A DNA stretch of 64,000 bases from Datisca glomerata. Taxonomy: Eukaryota; Streptophyta; Magnoliopsida; Cucurbitales; Datiscaceae. The DNA is taken from contig QANY01008648.1 in assembly GCA_003255025.1 (NCBI GenBank), forward strand, positions 388,932 through 452,931. Direction: 5' to 3'. This document shows, piece after piece, positions 23,301 through 35,160 of this stretch. The notes under the pieces are model-generated. The model had not been told where the DNA came from, did no database searches, and was given only the letters and a program-made list of their open reading frames with translations. Made by a program: the position numbers and the translations under genes. Within the stretch, counting starts at the first letter, position 1; each line of letters starts with the position of its first letter.

Positions 23301-23700
23301 TCCGAACTGCCTAACTTTAATGGCAAGAAATCATCCCAAATTTCTAGACCCTGAAAACGTATATTCACTCCTTCGCAAACACCATCATTCTTGACGAAGC
23401 CGCCATTTCCCATAGCCACACCATACTCTCCAGTTTTGGTGGCTGGAATGTCTGATTTCGACATAATTTCATTAAAGATGAAATTGTTTGTGTCCCCGGG
23501 ATCAACTCGAATAATTACACCACAAGATCCAATCTACCTCTCTAGTTTCATTATCTTAAAAGTTGACAAACCAGCTATGGAGTTCAAAGAAACCTCCACT
23601 TTGTTAATTACCTCCTTGGAGTCTAGCTCGGCCAAGGTACCCCTTTGTTGTTCCTCCGATGAAGTTTCCTCCTCATGGAGTAGCAAAACATTCATTTCTT
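20320..23700 (-). pseudogene. Chromovirus pol: protease, RT, RNase H, integrase, chromodomain
   Basis: Downstream of gag on the minus strand. Protease region ~23240-23560 (LKLGSSDMILGLQWL). Reverse transcriptase ~22260-23170 (SSPMLLVKKNDGSWRFCMDY, then GPYEFLVMSFGLTNA and FFDDILVYN holding the catalytic Asp pair). RNase H ~21880-22150 (EIDASGNGLGAML). Integrase with its zinc finger near 21440 (CTICQQNK), core at 21130-21320 (DRMSKYAH, FIIDRDQIFLSQFWKELF) and C-terminus at 20470-20820 (VRYYRPYQIIQRIG, VFHVSQLRRALG). A degraded chromodomain follows at 20320-20480. It would reverse-transcribe and integrate the element, with the chromodomain steering it to chromatin. Stops after FCMDYNALN and in the RNase H and integrase, plus frameshifts, make it non-functional. 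Confidence 0.9.
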
Positions 23701-24183
23701 TTTGTTTACATCAGTGACCGGGAGCCACTTTTCATTATAGCGAAAATAAAGGCCCTTCTCCCTTTTATATTGGACTTGAACATCCGTGATTCTCTTGACT
23801 TCGCTGGCAAGTTTTGAGACTATTGTTCTCCCTCCGGAGCTGTCTTTAATCGCACCAGAAAACTGTAATGTGGTTCAATTGTAAGAATTGTTTCTAGGCG
23901 TAAGGTATCCTGTTAGAGATTCATGTTGAGCAACCGCCTTTAATTTCTCCTCAATACTTTCCGCTATCTCCATTGCCTCATATACATTTCTTGGTCGCTG
24001 AATCCTTAATTTAGTCATGATTTTTGGGAGCAATCATTGATAAAGGTGCCCAATTACATTTCACTCGATATATTATTCAGTGGAGCCAACATTCGATCGA
24101 ATGAATTTTTTCTTGTATTCCAGCACGGTTCCCTACTATGTAATGGCCAAGAATTGATCATATAATGAGCTTGTTTCTGTATC

Positions 24184-24785
24184 TCAGAAATGCCTCAGCA
24201 CCATCCGCTTCATTTTCTCCCAACTCAAGATGGCTCGCTTGTTGTTCTCATATTGATACCAAAGAATAGCATCTCCTGAAAAAGAGATGATTGCAGCCTC
24301 TACCTTCTCCTCATCACTATAGCCGTTGAAGCCAAAATACCGCTCTGCTTGGAGGATCCACCCGTCCGGATTAATGTCATCAAAAATTGGCATTTTTAGT
24401 TTCTTGAGACGTGATTCTTGGCGGTATGAATTCCCATCGAACTGCCTTTCACTAGAACTTTCACCCGCGTTCTTGCTCTTCCAAATATCCCCCACTATTG
24501 TTGGCATAACCCCTGGTTCTTTTTCCTTGGAAGACGATGACTCTCTTGCACTTTCTTGATTTTCTTTCCTCCCCATCTTGCTTTCTTGGGCCTCAAGGAA
24601 AAGTTGCAGTTGTTGCTGTATTGTTGTTGTAGCTGTCGTCCCAAGTCTAGGATGGATTCTTTCATTGAAGCCATATCTTCTTTCAGCGTCTCCATGTCAT
24701 CTTCCACTGTACCAGGACGTTCATCCCCCTTTTCTTCGAACTCCCAAGCCTTCTTAGGTGCTATATCCGCAGCTCGCCTCACCAA
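24184..24785 (-). pseudogene. Chromovirus gag
   Basis: The first open frame starts within a few bases of the 5' LTR (VRRAADIAPKKAWEFEEKG) and contains a predicted coiled coil (METLKEDMASMKESILDLGR). It then shifts frame into the retrotransposon gag core: LKMPIFD--NPDGWILQAERY and DAILWYQYENN-RAILSWEK. This protein forms the cytoplasmic particle. Two overlapping frames (24495-24785 and 24184-24576) show a frameshift in the linker. A stop follows RMVLRHF at 24184, and the C-terminal part cannot be followed cleanly. Confidence 0.85.
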
Positions 24786-24786
24786 T

Positions 24787-25159
24787 TGATAAGATTTTTC
24801 TTAATTAGAAGTTCTTATCGATAACCAAAGAGATTCCTCAAGAATTTCACTTAGAATTTTATTAGAACAATAGAAATCAGAAGCAACCATACAAGCTCTC
24901 GAGAGGTTTGTTCTCTCCTATTTCAAACTTTTGAGAGGTTTGATCTTTCCACAAGAGCCTAGCTTAATAATTTCTCCACACCCTCAAATATGACTTCTAG
25001 TCTTATTTATATATTTTGGATATAAGTGATAACTAACTCATTGGTAAAAAAAACATAAAAAGACATTAGACCCAAAAGCACCTAAAATAAATTGGTTATC
25101 AACTAACAACTCATTTATTCCTCTTTCTAAAATAAGTGAACCTAACTTGGGGCTTATCA
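24787..25159 (-). repeat. Chromovirus 5' LTR
   Basis: 373 bp, TGATAAG...CTTATCA, followed at once by the ACCTT target duplication. Contains TATTTATATATTTTGG, whose minus-strand reading gives a TATA-like promoter motif. Confidence 0.9.
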
Positions 25160-25164
25160 ACCTT

Positions 25165-25330
25165 CTGACAATTTTTGCCTACATCCAACAGGGTAAGGGT
25201 CACAGTTTAGCCATATTATTATAGCAAACTCTTTCAGACCAAACTTAACTATGTTACCCGCAAGGGTGAAAAGCACTTTGTCATCTTGATTGTGTTTGCA
25301 ATGTCACCCTAGAAGGTGAACCATTAGTTG
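25165..25330 (-). pseudogene. DUF1985-like gene relic, upstream part
   Basis: Minus-strand reading DDKVLFTLAGNIVKFGLKEF followed by AIII-LNC-PYPVG matches the DUF1985 signature (pattern: W---GG-P-RFSL-EFA--TGLNCGP-P). The other half lies at 18942-19927, beyond the chromovirus; the order on the minus strand is correct for one gene cut in two. Upstream exons were not recognised. Confidence 0.5.
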
Positions 25331-27505
25331 GGAAGAGAATTTGCTCACCTACAAGTCAAGTAAGTGACTTGGTTCTGGGTTCAATAATTTACTCACTATT
25401 GTGATTACATTGGGATTGGGATTGGAGTATAATATAATTTGTTGCAAAATGATGTCCGTAGTTCTTTTGGAATCAACAACTTTTATTCCTGTAATCTTCT
25501 GAATCTAGAAAAAACTTAGCAATGTAAACATATTATTTGCACCTCATTATGACTTGTTTATCAATGGTGTAGTATAAAAACGTATGTACATTCATAATTG
25601 TATTCACGCTTTATATAATTGGATATGTACCTCATCGTGTGTTGGGAGCTCATGATTTCTTGACTTTTTCTTTTTCCATTTTTTTCATTTTCATGTTCGT
25701 TTTCTTGTTCCATTCTCTCACTTTCAACCTGATCGTCATGTATATTTAATATTACACATTTAACAATTATTCATTCTTTATTTGAGTAAACACGCAATTT
25801 AATATACCATTTTTTATCTCACTGCTTATAGTGTTTCCACTTATTTGCGCATCATCATATGACTCTTCCTTGTTGTCAAATATTTGAATTATAGTTTCTT
25901 TTGATCTATTTCCCTTATTTTTTTAGGAACATGCAATATGTTGAAATCTTGTACTAAATCTTCTTGTTTTAACTATATCTTCCTGCTGAAAGTACAAAGT
26001 TGTTAAGTTTTCTTAAATAATCAATTTATTTACAAAACATAAAAATTATGTTTAAAAGTAAGCAGACTACATTGTCGTTAACAATAATATTTTTTTTACT
26101 TACATGTGATGGTATTAGTCGTTCATTTGTTCTTCGCTTTTTTTTAAATGAAGATGGAGTCTCTTATTTCTCTTGTTTCCTTGGGACATTTTTTCTACCC
26201 ACTCTCTTTTTTGTGCTGTATTAGTTTTCGTTATTGCATATAAAGTATAACAAATTAATGATATCGTGTTAATTTTATATTATCAGATTGTCAACCATTT
26301 TATATGTCAGAAATTGCATCACAATTCCACAAATGACCAACAAGATTCCAACAAAAATAAGCACAATCACATACACGATTTATCAAAATCACAAAACAAA
26401 TATTTATTTTCAAGTAAGGTTTACATGAGATCAGTAAAAATCAGCAACAAATTTCTTTAAAAATCAAGAAAAATCAACACAATTCATCAGACGCAAATAT
26501 ACTATTTACAAGTATTGTTTACGAGTACTGCGACATTACAAGTAATTGAACATAATGTTTACAAGTAATGTAGACATTATATTTACAAGTAACATATTGG
26601 TTCTTTAATCACACACCGAAAATTACAAGTAATGTACACATTATCATTACAAGCCATAAGTATAATTAAGCATCCCAAACACAATATAAAGCACAAAAAT
26701 ATCCTTGCCAGACAAAATTATAGCAAATTATCTGTATAAGTTAACTTTTGAATAAATAAGAGCGTGCTTGATTTAAAAAGAGTTCCCTGAAATAGTTTTT
26801 TCATGAGTGTTGAAAAAGGATAAAGAAATTTGTAATATCTGAAAACGTATATATCATGGTAATATTAAATAAATGTTTTAGTATAGTTTTTTTTTAATTT
26901 CTTTTTTAAAATAGTTTTCAGAATTAGTTAACATTACAATACACGTTTAACTTGTTTTTTACTAATATTTTAGTTAAAAATTCAAAAATAAATCTGAAAC
27001 CTCTACCGAAACAAGAAAAAGGTATACTAATAATCATATATTATAGAATTCAACTAAATCGGCAATCAAAATACAAGTAGCAGTCAGTCATAAGGAAAGT
27101 AGGCTTTGACTGTGTAGGAGTTCTTTAAAAAAAGATTTCAAATTTTAGCATTTGGGACAATGTAGAGATAAGGAAAAGTGGGCTGTGACTGTTTCAAAAA
27201 TTGTGAATAAATAAGTAAATATATGTTATCTGTGAAATGTGTTTATACTATGTGAAAGTCAGGAACTCTCGTCAAAATTGAAAAAAAAAAACCCTAGAGA
27301 GTCATGTCTCTATTCTTCTATTTCCATTATTTTCTCTCGATCACCATATGTAATGTTCTGTTCCTATTTTTTATTGTAGGATATTATTCTATATTTAAAG
27401 ATTTTGAGCTTCTAATCTGGAACTTCTCAAGATGCAAAAGATCTTTGATGCTGATGATCCATCTTTTTACCAACCAAAGTACGAGCCATCGCTAGTAGTG
27501 GGGAT
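25331..27505. other. No gene recognised
   Basis: AT-rich DNA. Features seen: a T-rich low-complexity stretch (25660-25730), loosely repeated TTACAAGTAATGT motifs (26500-26650) and a short plus-strand piece at 27460-27490 that could be an isolated coding fragment. The open frames here have no recognisable domain. Confidence 0.4.
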
Positions 27506-28230
27506 TTTTGAGTATTATACGGTAATTTTGAAAAAAAATAATTAAAATATGATACTTTTGAAACTAATTCTAAAAATAAGATAGTTTAGGACACTTAAGA
27601 TGAAGGTGTCTTTGCAAATGACGCCTTCGTAGTATTTGGGCCACGCAAAAGGCGTCTTTTGGAAAGACACATTCACTAATTGTCGAAGGCGTCTTTTGTA
27701 AAGACGTCTTCCACATTTTCCTTTTTAATACCCGTGAAGAAGAACACGCCTCAGCCCGCGAACGCCTTCATTCCTCGCTGCCGTTCGCCGTAGATTGTGG
27801 TCAAAATTTTACTGCCATTTCACCAGCATTACATCCTCTTACTCTTATCTCACTCTCATTCACCAAAAAAAATTCAATTTCTCAAATTACTAGCAAGAAC
27901 TTCTCAAACCCTAGGTATATTTCTAACTCCTTTGATCTCTTAAATTTGTTATTCAAATCTTAAAATTATTCATTTTTTATGAATGTTGTATGGATATATG
28001 TCATCAATTTTGTAATATCTCTCTTTAGTCTCTCTCAAACCCTAGATTTTCATGTGTTTTGGATTCTTGAAATCTTAAAATTATTCAATTTTAGATGTTT
28101 AAACTCTTAATTTGTAAGATTTTATTTATGAATGGGTTGATATATATGAAATTGTAGTTAGTAACTTTGAATTTGTAGAATTTCTAGATCTAGTTCTGAA
28201 ATTGTTGTGTATTGCTTAGTAGGTTGATAA

Positions 28231-30772
28231 ATGGGGGAAATGTCTATGGTAGTTTTATGTTACATGAATGGTAATGTCGTAATCGATGCAAATGGAGTTT
28301 CTTATGATCAACCTTCAATGAGGGGAATTGTAATTCATAAGAAGATTACTTTTAACGAGTTATATAATACTTTATGTGAAGCCTTGTCAATTGACCGTCT
28401 ACATTGAAACTTGGACATAGTTTATCGTTACCCACTTACTCTTGATGCTCGGTCATTCAACTATGTGAAATTTTTTATACGGAATGATAACGATGCTAAT
28501 GACGTTTACTAGCGTGCTTTAAATTCCTCCACCAAATACAATTGAGTTATATTTAACCAAAAATACTAGAGATGTAGGAGGTCTTAGCATAAACTTGTAT
28601 AGTGACAATATGTATGGTGGAGTTGAGGTACACGATAGTGCAACAATTTCTTCTCCATTCCATGACAATGACATGTATCCTACAGTGCAAGAAAATATAC
28701 CTAGTAGTAGTTGTTTCCCACATGAAGATGCAGATGCTCATGACGTTCATGTGAATCCATCTAGCCCTCCACGTAGCTTCTTCTTGGTAGAGTTTGAGGA
28801 GATAAATGCTTGTAATGTTATTGATGAAGATGATGACCAAGTTGAAGACGATGATGGTGTGAACCCGTCAGCTGAAATACTCTAGCATGAACGCTATTCA
28901 CCATTCCTCGCTCAGTTGGATTGGGATGCTGTAAATGCAAAGCTAGATCAGATACTTATCCAACATACTGTGATATGGAATGAAACAAATGAATTATACA
29001 AAGGTTTACGCTTTGAAAGTAAGGCAGACCTTAAGTATGTTTTAAAAAGATACTCGATACTCAGGCATCAATATTTTAGTGTGGTAGACTCATTGCCAAA
29101 CCTTTGGGTAAATGTAAGAATTTTAATGAAGGTTGTCAATGGAAAGTGCGTGCGTGTCATCGAAAATCACATAATATGTTTGAAATAACTCAATACACCG
29201 GACCTCACGCATGTGTCTATCCAAGATTATCACAAGATCATTCACAGTTGGACTCAACATTGATTGCGCGAGAGTTGCAGGGTGTCGTGAAATGGGATCC
29301 AACTACATCTATTGCAGCACTTCATCAGATGGTGAAAAATAAATTTGGATACGATGTGCATTATAGAAAGGTATAGGGAGCTAAATGAAAAGCAATTGTT
29401 AAAGTGTTTGGTGATTGGGATCAATCTTACTAACAACTACCAAAATTGTTGAATATGCTTGTGAAATCGAATCCTAGGACTGTAGTTCAATGAAATACAC
29501 ATAACATCGGCGAACCAGGTAATGTGATATTCAGATATGTGTTCTGGTCTTTTGTTGCTGCTATAGAATGATTCAAATATTGTAGACTAGTCATTCAAAT
29601 TGATGGCACATTTTTATATGCCAAGTATAAGCATAAGTTGTTGATTGCCACGTCGGTTGATTCAAACGGACGTATTTTTCCAATTGTTTATGCTATAGTT
29701 GATGAGGAAAGCATAGATAGTTGATCATGATTTTTGTATTGCTTGAAGCGTTACGTTACGCAAAGGGAGGGACTTGTGTTAATATCTGACTGACATACTG
29801 GTATAAAAGCTACAACAAATAATCAGCAACTTGGGTGGTTGGAACCTTTAGGCCATCATCGATATTGTTTGAGGCATGAGTAACTTTAATGAAAAATACA
29901 AAAACAAGGCTCTAAAAAATTTAGTATTTAGAGCGGGAATGCAACATCAACAAATAAAGTTTGAACTCTACATGGATGAAATGAAGAAAATAAACAAGTG
30001 GTGTGTGCACTTCTTTGATAATATTGAAAAGGAAAATGGACTATAGTATTCGATTGTGGATACCGATATGATTTGATGACAACAAACGTTGCAGAATCCT
30101 TTAACGGTGTACTAAGGGGAGTTCGCATGTTACCAGTTACGGCTTTGGTTGAGCTTACATTTTATTACAGTGTGAATTGGTTTGAAAAGAGGAGAAGTGA
30201 AGCTAGAGATGCCTTACTACGAGGTGAAATGTTTACTTCTTATGCTGTTGAGAAGATGAAAACTTGGGAAGCCAGGGTTGGTTCACATGAGAGCACAATT
30301 TTTTATCGTGCTAATGAGAGGTTCAAGGTTCTCACTGGTCAACATCAGAATCACATGTACAAATGACGAAACAGGCAATATGTGAATTTAAAGGAACGAA
30401 CATGTACTTGCAACAAGTTGCAATCATTTGGCCTCCCACGTTCCCATTTGTTAGCAGTGTGCGCACATGCTCGTATTGATAGTTCTCAATTCATTGAACA
30501 TTATTACCGTTGATCAGGGTTTGCTGAGTGTTATAAGCCACAGTTCAACCCTCTTCCACATGAACATTATTGGGAAGTTCCTAACTTTCCAATAGTGCAC
30601 CCTGTTACAACTAGGACGTGGGAGAAAGGTAGACCTAAGTCGACCCGTATACGAAATGAGATGAATTGGAGAGAGCCAAGTACTCATAGTAAATGTGGAC
30701 TTTGTCGACAAGAGGGACATAACCGTCGAAATTGTCTTTCTCGTAATGGAGGACAATCTTCAAATGACTCAT
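28231..30772 (+). pseudogene. MuDR-type transposase of the PMD-MULE
   Basis: The start at ATG 28231 reads MGEMSMVVLCYMNGNVV, the usual opening of this family. Next come an acidic region (~28590-28880), the MuDR N-terminal domain (~28970-29190; KGLRFESKADLKYVLKRYSI, CQWKVRACHRKS, GPHACVYPRLSQDHSQLDS), the MULE catalytic domain (~29570-29800; QIDGTFLYAKYKHKLLIA), a region including TTNVAESFNGVLRGVR, and a SWIM zinc finger (~30380-30490; CTCNKLQSFGLPRSHLLAVC). A C-terminal CCHC zinc knuckle (CGLCRQEGHNRRNC, ~30700) ends the protein. It would bind and mobilise the element ends. Stops occur at about 28405, 28884, 29375 and onward, so it is inactive, although long blocks are still readable. Confidence 0.85.
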
Positions 30773-31045
30773 AATATTTGACTTAGTACATTTTTATGTA
30801 ATTCAATTCAATATAATATTTGACTTAGTAGATTTTTATGTAATTCAATGTAATATTTGACTTCGTACATTTTTGTGTAATTCAATGTAATATTTGACTT
30901 CGTACATTTTTATGTGATTCAATGTAATATTTGACTTCGTACATTTTTATGTGATTCAATGTAATATTTGACTTAGTATATTTTTATGTAATTCGATGTA
31001 ATATTTGACGTAGTACATTTTTATGTAATTCAATGTAATCATTGT
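30773..31045 (+). repeat. 37-bp minisatellite between transposase and PMD gene
   Basis: Six to seven copies of TAATATTTGACTTCGTACAT followed by TTTTATGTAATTCAATG; the first unit carries a small insertion. It begins right after the transposase stop and ends just before the PMD gene, in the position of a 3' UTR. Confidence 0.9.
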
Positions 31046-31075
31046 ATTTCAAACGACACTCATTTTCAGGATGTC

Positions 31076-33154
31076 ATGGAGCCTGGACCACAAGATAGCT
31101 CGGTGTTGTATTTACAGGATCAACATAGATCCTAACATGTTTGGGACCAGGAGGATTCTCATGTTTTACATTGTCGCCGACATACTGCAGTTGTTCATCA
31201 GAACATGCTACTCCATAGACGTATTATTCCATATTTGATACGTGTTGGATTTTATGGAGTTGCGAGGGTTGGGCTTAACGCCCTCGACTGGCACTTGATC
31301 ACATCTTTTGTGGAGAGATGGCGTCCTGAAACACACACATTTCAGATGTCACATGGTGAGTGTACTATCACTCTACAAGATGTGCAAATACAGTTAGGAC
31401 TTCCAGTTGATTGGATGACGGTAACGGGTAGTACACATCGAGATTGGCCAAGGATATGTGAAGATTTATTAGGATTTCGACCAGGCCCATGTGATTTACA
31501 AGGATCACATTTACTTATGACGTGTTTGACTGTACATTTTCCCCCATTATCTGATGATGATGATGAGCTTTATGTGCAACGTTATGCGCGTGCATATATT
31601 CTACAACTTATAGGAGGTACCATTTTTTGTGATAAGTCAAACATTAAGGTGCATTTGATGTTCTTGCCTTTACTAGAAGATTTTGCTGAGGCTGGTTAGT
31701 ATAGTTGGGGTAGTGCATGCCTTGCATGGTTGCATATGGAGATGTACAAAGCCAACCATAAAAATGCTTCTGATATTGCTGGCTCACTAGTATTACTGCA
31801 ATTATGGGCATGTGACCGATTTTCACATTTGGCACCAGTGAGATTGCAACGGGTGAGACATGATAATGTTGGGGAAGATGAACTTCCAATGCCACCTCCT
31901 CCTTTGGTATACGGTAAGTCAACTTATTTGATTATTATATATGTATGTTATCATTTACATGTATTTTAACTGTGCAATTTATCTCATAGATGGAGAGATG
32001 TTTTTAGTCTCACAGAGAGCTCCACACATGTTCTTGAAGTGTATCGATTTGCATTACATAGACAAACTCTAGACGGGTAATACTATGCTTTTTATTTATA
32101 ACATAGATAATACTCAGGTTTTGTCATATTTATAATATAGTTTTTATGGGTTACATGGCAACCTTATAATGATATTATCCATACACTTTCTGAATACTGC
32201 ATCATGCACGGAGATATATGATGATATGTCTCTCCCCTCATTTGCTTTCATATAGTGGAATGGCATCAATCATATTGTGTTCTAAGACAATTCAGTATGA
32301 CTCAACGTGTGCCCAAGCCATGTGATACTGAAAGACGGTTGCATGACATAGACTTAAGGGGGGAGAAATGAACTAAATTGGGGCATCCAACATCAGGCAT
32401 ACATTGAGAGATGTGATGAGCGTAGGACACACATTGTTGAGGGGCAGGTGGATGAACATGGATATGACAGCTCACACGACAATACATAACTCAACAGGGA
32501 GCGTTATATGATTTAATGATAATTTTTTTTATTATTTTATGTAATTAATATGGCTTATATGGTCATTTAATAAATAACTTATATAATGTCTTTTATCTAT
32601 GCAGATGGAGAGTTTGGACAATAATAACAATTTGACACTTGATGATAGTGAGCCCTTGGTTAATGCATCGAATCCATAATGTGTGTGAGACAACCGCACA
32701 AGCAATAAGACAAGCGAATGCGACTTATCAAGCTCCTTTGTCCCGAAGGCATGGAGTCCACAACTCATCTCAAAGAAGTCAACAAGAATCACATATGTCT
32801 CGAGACGAGCCATACACGCTGCCGGTCTTTTATACATTTGGAGGTGAGTTGGTGACTCAACTTGGTTTCACTTCCGAACCATTTCATCAACCTCAACGAC
32901 GTAGAGAAGGACGAGCTAATGCTCATGGAGGAGGAAGTAGAAGACGTGCTCGAAACTCGCCTATTGTGGAAGATGCTCCAATTATGGATGAAGAAGACCC
33001 ACACATTGTGGAGGAAGACCCGCTGCTTACTGTAGAGGAAGAAAGTGTAGCAGCAACTATTATGGAGGAAGGTCCATCCTCACAAGTAACTCAACTACAA
33101 ACATATGAAAGATGCCCAAGAATAATGAGGAGACGGCCACTGTGTGGAACATGA
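31076..33154 (+). pseudogene. Plant mobile domain (PMD, MAIN/MAIL-type) gene
   Basis: Opens MEPGPQDSSVLYLQDQHRS, continues with ALDWHLITSFVERWRPETHT, TITLQDVQIQLGLPV, YARAYILQLIGG and HLMFLPLLEDF, then SWGSACLAWLHMEMY. This is the PMD fold of Arabidopsis MAIN and MAIL1/2, nuclear proteins that affect silencing and meristem maintenance. Introns are kept: a donor GGTAAGT after PPPPLVYG (~31915), acceptor TCATAG (~31988), exon WRDVFSLTESSTHVLEVYR (~31990-32075), another intron to ~32139, then WQPYNDIIHTLSEYC. A C-terminal exon (~32640-33154) ends SSQVTQLQTYERCPRIMRRR. Stops at ~31133 and in front of YSWGSAC, and others in the third exon, make it a pseudogene as written. Confidence 0.8.
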
Positions 33155-33540
33155 TTGATTTGTATTTTTTATATTTGACTTTTGTAGAATAATATAAATG
33201 TAAAGTAATAAAATTTTTAAAAATGTATGCTGTTTCATTGAGAATGTTAAAAATGTATGTTGTTTCATTGAGAATGTTAAAAATATATGTTGTTTCATTG
33301 AGAATGTTATAAAATATTCTGCAGAATGAATGATTTTTATATGCAGAGTTGTGTTGATGATTTTTGTAATGTGAAAAATATCTACACTGAAGACATCTAC
33401 GTGACAATTTCTACTATAATTTTAAAATTATTTTTAAAATTAAATTATTTATAATATTTATTTTAAAAATTACATTAAAATCAGAAATACACCTTCATAT
33501 TCTATGCTGAAGTATCTCTGTTTAAAACTTTCCGTTTATT

Positions 33541-34309
33541 TGTCGGATAACATGTTTCTTATTAAAAGAAAAGCAACAGCACGCCGTCATTCCATTTTTC
33601 TCTTCTTCTCACTATTACTTTGTCTTCATCGATCAAAGTAAAGATTCTTTTTCAGCCAACTTTCATTATCAAGTAAGCTATTCTACAACTCTAGATTACA
33701 AACAAAAAGCTTCATCATTACTTTTTCACTTCATCATTATTTTTTCACTTATCGTTACTTTTTATGTTCTTTAAATTATTTTTTAAGTCCAAAAAAACAT
33801 AATATATCATAAAAGAAGCTAGTTGTAAGATAGTTAATTGTATAACAACGTGTACTTTTCTGGCCATGTGAAGGTCAGAGATTTTTTTCTTTCAATTTGT
33901 CAGATGAGTTACACATTAATCAAGGATGAAGATGACAAATGTATAGGACAATGTGTATTTTTAAAAGAAAAATTGTAGGACTGTGTAAATAAATGGAGGG
34001 TTTTTAACAGAGAGTTACTTCGGCACAAAAAGCGAAATACATATGACATGATCATTTTTTATTGGTGGAATAGACAATAGGACATGCCGTTAGGGACAGA
34101 TGATCTGAATCTCTCATTCACGAGGTCCTTTAAGAGGTCACAAATAATGATGTATTTTGACATTAACGATGTAATTTGATATTCAGTGGCATGCAATATT
34201 AATTATGTATTTTGACATTCTATTTCATGTAATATTAATATGGGATTTTAACTCTATCTTTACAATTATAAGTTGTCATTTTCTTTACATTTTTTCATAT
34301 GATCTAACA
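33541..34309. other. No gene recognised
   Basis: AT-rich. Part of 33590-33780 may belong to an older MULE flank. Loose repeats of ATGTATTTTGACATT type occur at 34150-34220. Confidence 0.4.
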
Positions 34310-35160
34310 ACATAGAGCCTAGACCATCAGATACATCATTGTTATATATGTAAGGTGCTCATCGTTCACAACCTATTTGAGAATCCGATGACTCTAAAGC
34401 TTTACTTGTCATCGTCGAGAAGTTGTGGTGCAATGAACCATAAGACCACACAGACGCGTCAATCTATATTTGCAACAGTCTGGATTCTACGGGGTTACAA
34501 GATTGTGAATTAACTAATTATACTAGCATTTGATCACAACATTTAGGGAGAGATGACGCCTTGAGACTCATACATTCCATCTTGTTTATGGTGAGTGCAC
34601 TATTACTCACTAGGATGTAGCTATACGATTGGGACTCCCAGTTGACATAATGATTGTATCATACCCTTCAATTGTAAACTCGGGTCAGGCTGTGAGAGTT
34701 TGCTAGGTGTTAGACCTAATAATCTCGCCAACCATCTGGATCACAATTGAATTTGTCGTGGATAGCATCACAATTTCCTCATTTAATTGATGATGTTGAC
34801 GAACTCAGTCTGAACATTATGCACGAGCATATATTTTGCATCTCATTGGAGGTTTTATATTTGTTGACAAGTTTAATAATTTAGTACACTTGATGTTTTC
34901 ACCCTCGCTGGATGACTTTGGCATTGCCGTCAATATGGTTGGGGCAGTGCATGTCTCGCTTGGTTATATAGAGAGCTACACATATGTTGCCTTAATGGTG
35001 CACATGAAATTGTCGACCCCTTAGTATTATTGCAAGTGTGGACATGTGACAGATTCCCTCATTTAGCATCGTCGAGGTTACATCATATTGATTTCGACGA
35101 GGATGATCTTCCATCGCCTCCACCCATGTTGGACATGCAGCATGTTGATTTGATATTTTT
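34310..35160 (+). pseudogene. Second, older PMD gene relic
   Basis: The same gene order of motifs as the PMD gene 3 kb upstream can be followed, but broken almost every 20 codons: EPRPSDTSLLYM, ARAYILHLIGGFIFVDKFNN and HLMFSPSLDDFG, then WGSACLAWL-like and PLVLLQVWTCDRFPHLAS-like sequence in shifting frames. Only 34836-35024 remains open for any length. Much more decayed than the first copy, so it stems from an earlier insertion rather than a recent duplication. Confidence 0.7.

Larger units (their letters stand above)
19928..25164 (-). mobile_element. Full-length Ty3/gypsy chromovirus with 5-bp target duplication
   Basis: Complete element on the minus strand, 19933-25159 (5227 bp). LTRs of 362 and 373 bp begin TGATAAG and end CTTATCA or CTTCTCA. 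The target duplication ACCTT is perfect (19928-19932 and 25160-25164). A pyrimidine run at ~20295-20320 is the minus-strand polypurine tract next to the 3' LTR. Gene order gag, protease, RT, RNase H, integrase, chromodomain is that of chromoviruses; the small size and short LTRs suggest the Reina-like group. gag starts almost at the LTR edge and I could not identify a standard primer binding site. Both coding parts carry stops, so this copy is probably dead. It has inserted into a DUF1985-like gene. Confidence 0.9.
27506..33540 (+). mobile_element. MULE carrying transposase plus plant mobile domain gene (PMD-MULE)
   Basis: A MuDR-type transposase (28231-30772) is followed 0.3 kb later by a PMD/MAIL-type gene (31076-33154) on the same strand. 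The left end (27506-27720) has an AT-rich terminal section and several copies of a GTCTTTGCAAA / GGCGTCTTTTG motif around TTTGGGCCACGC. The same arrangement, read inward, closes the 3' end of a related element at 45570-45740, which is what terminal inverted repeats would give. The right end is less clear: 33370-33530 shows GAAGACATCTACGTGAC and ACACCTTCATA motifs that resemble it weakly. PMD genes are known passengers of some MULEs. Both genes here carry stops. Confidence 0.6.
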
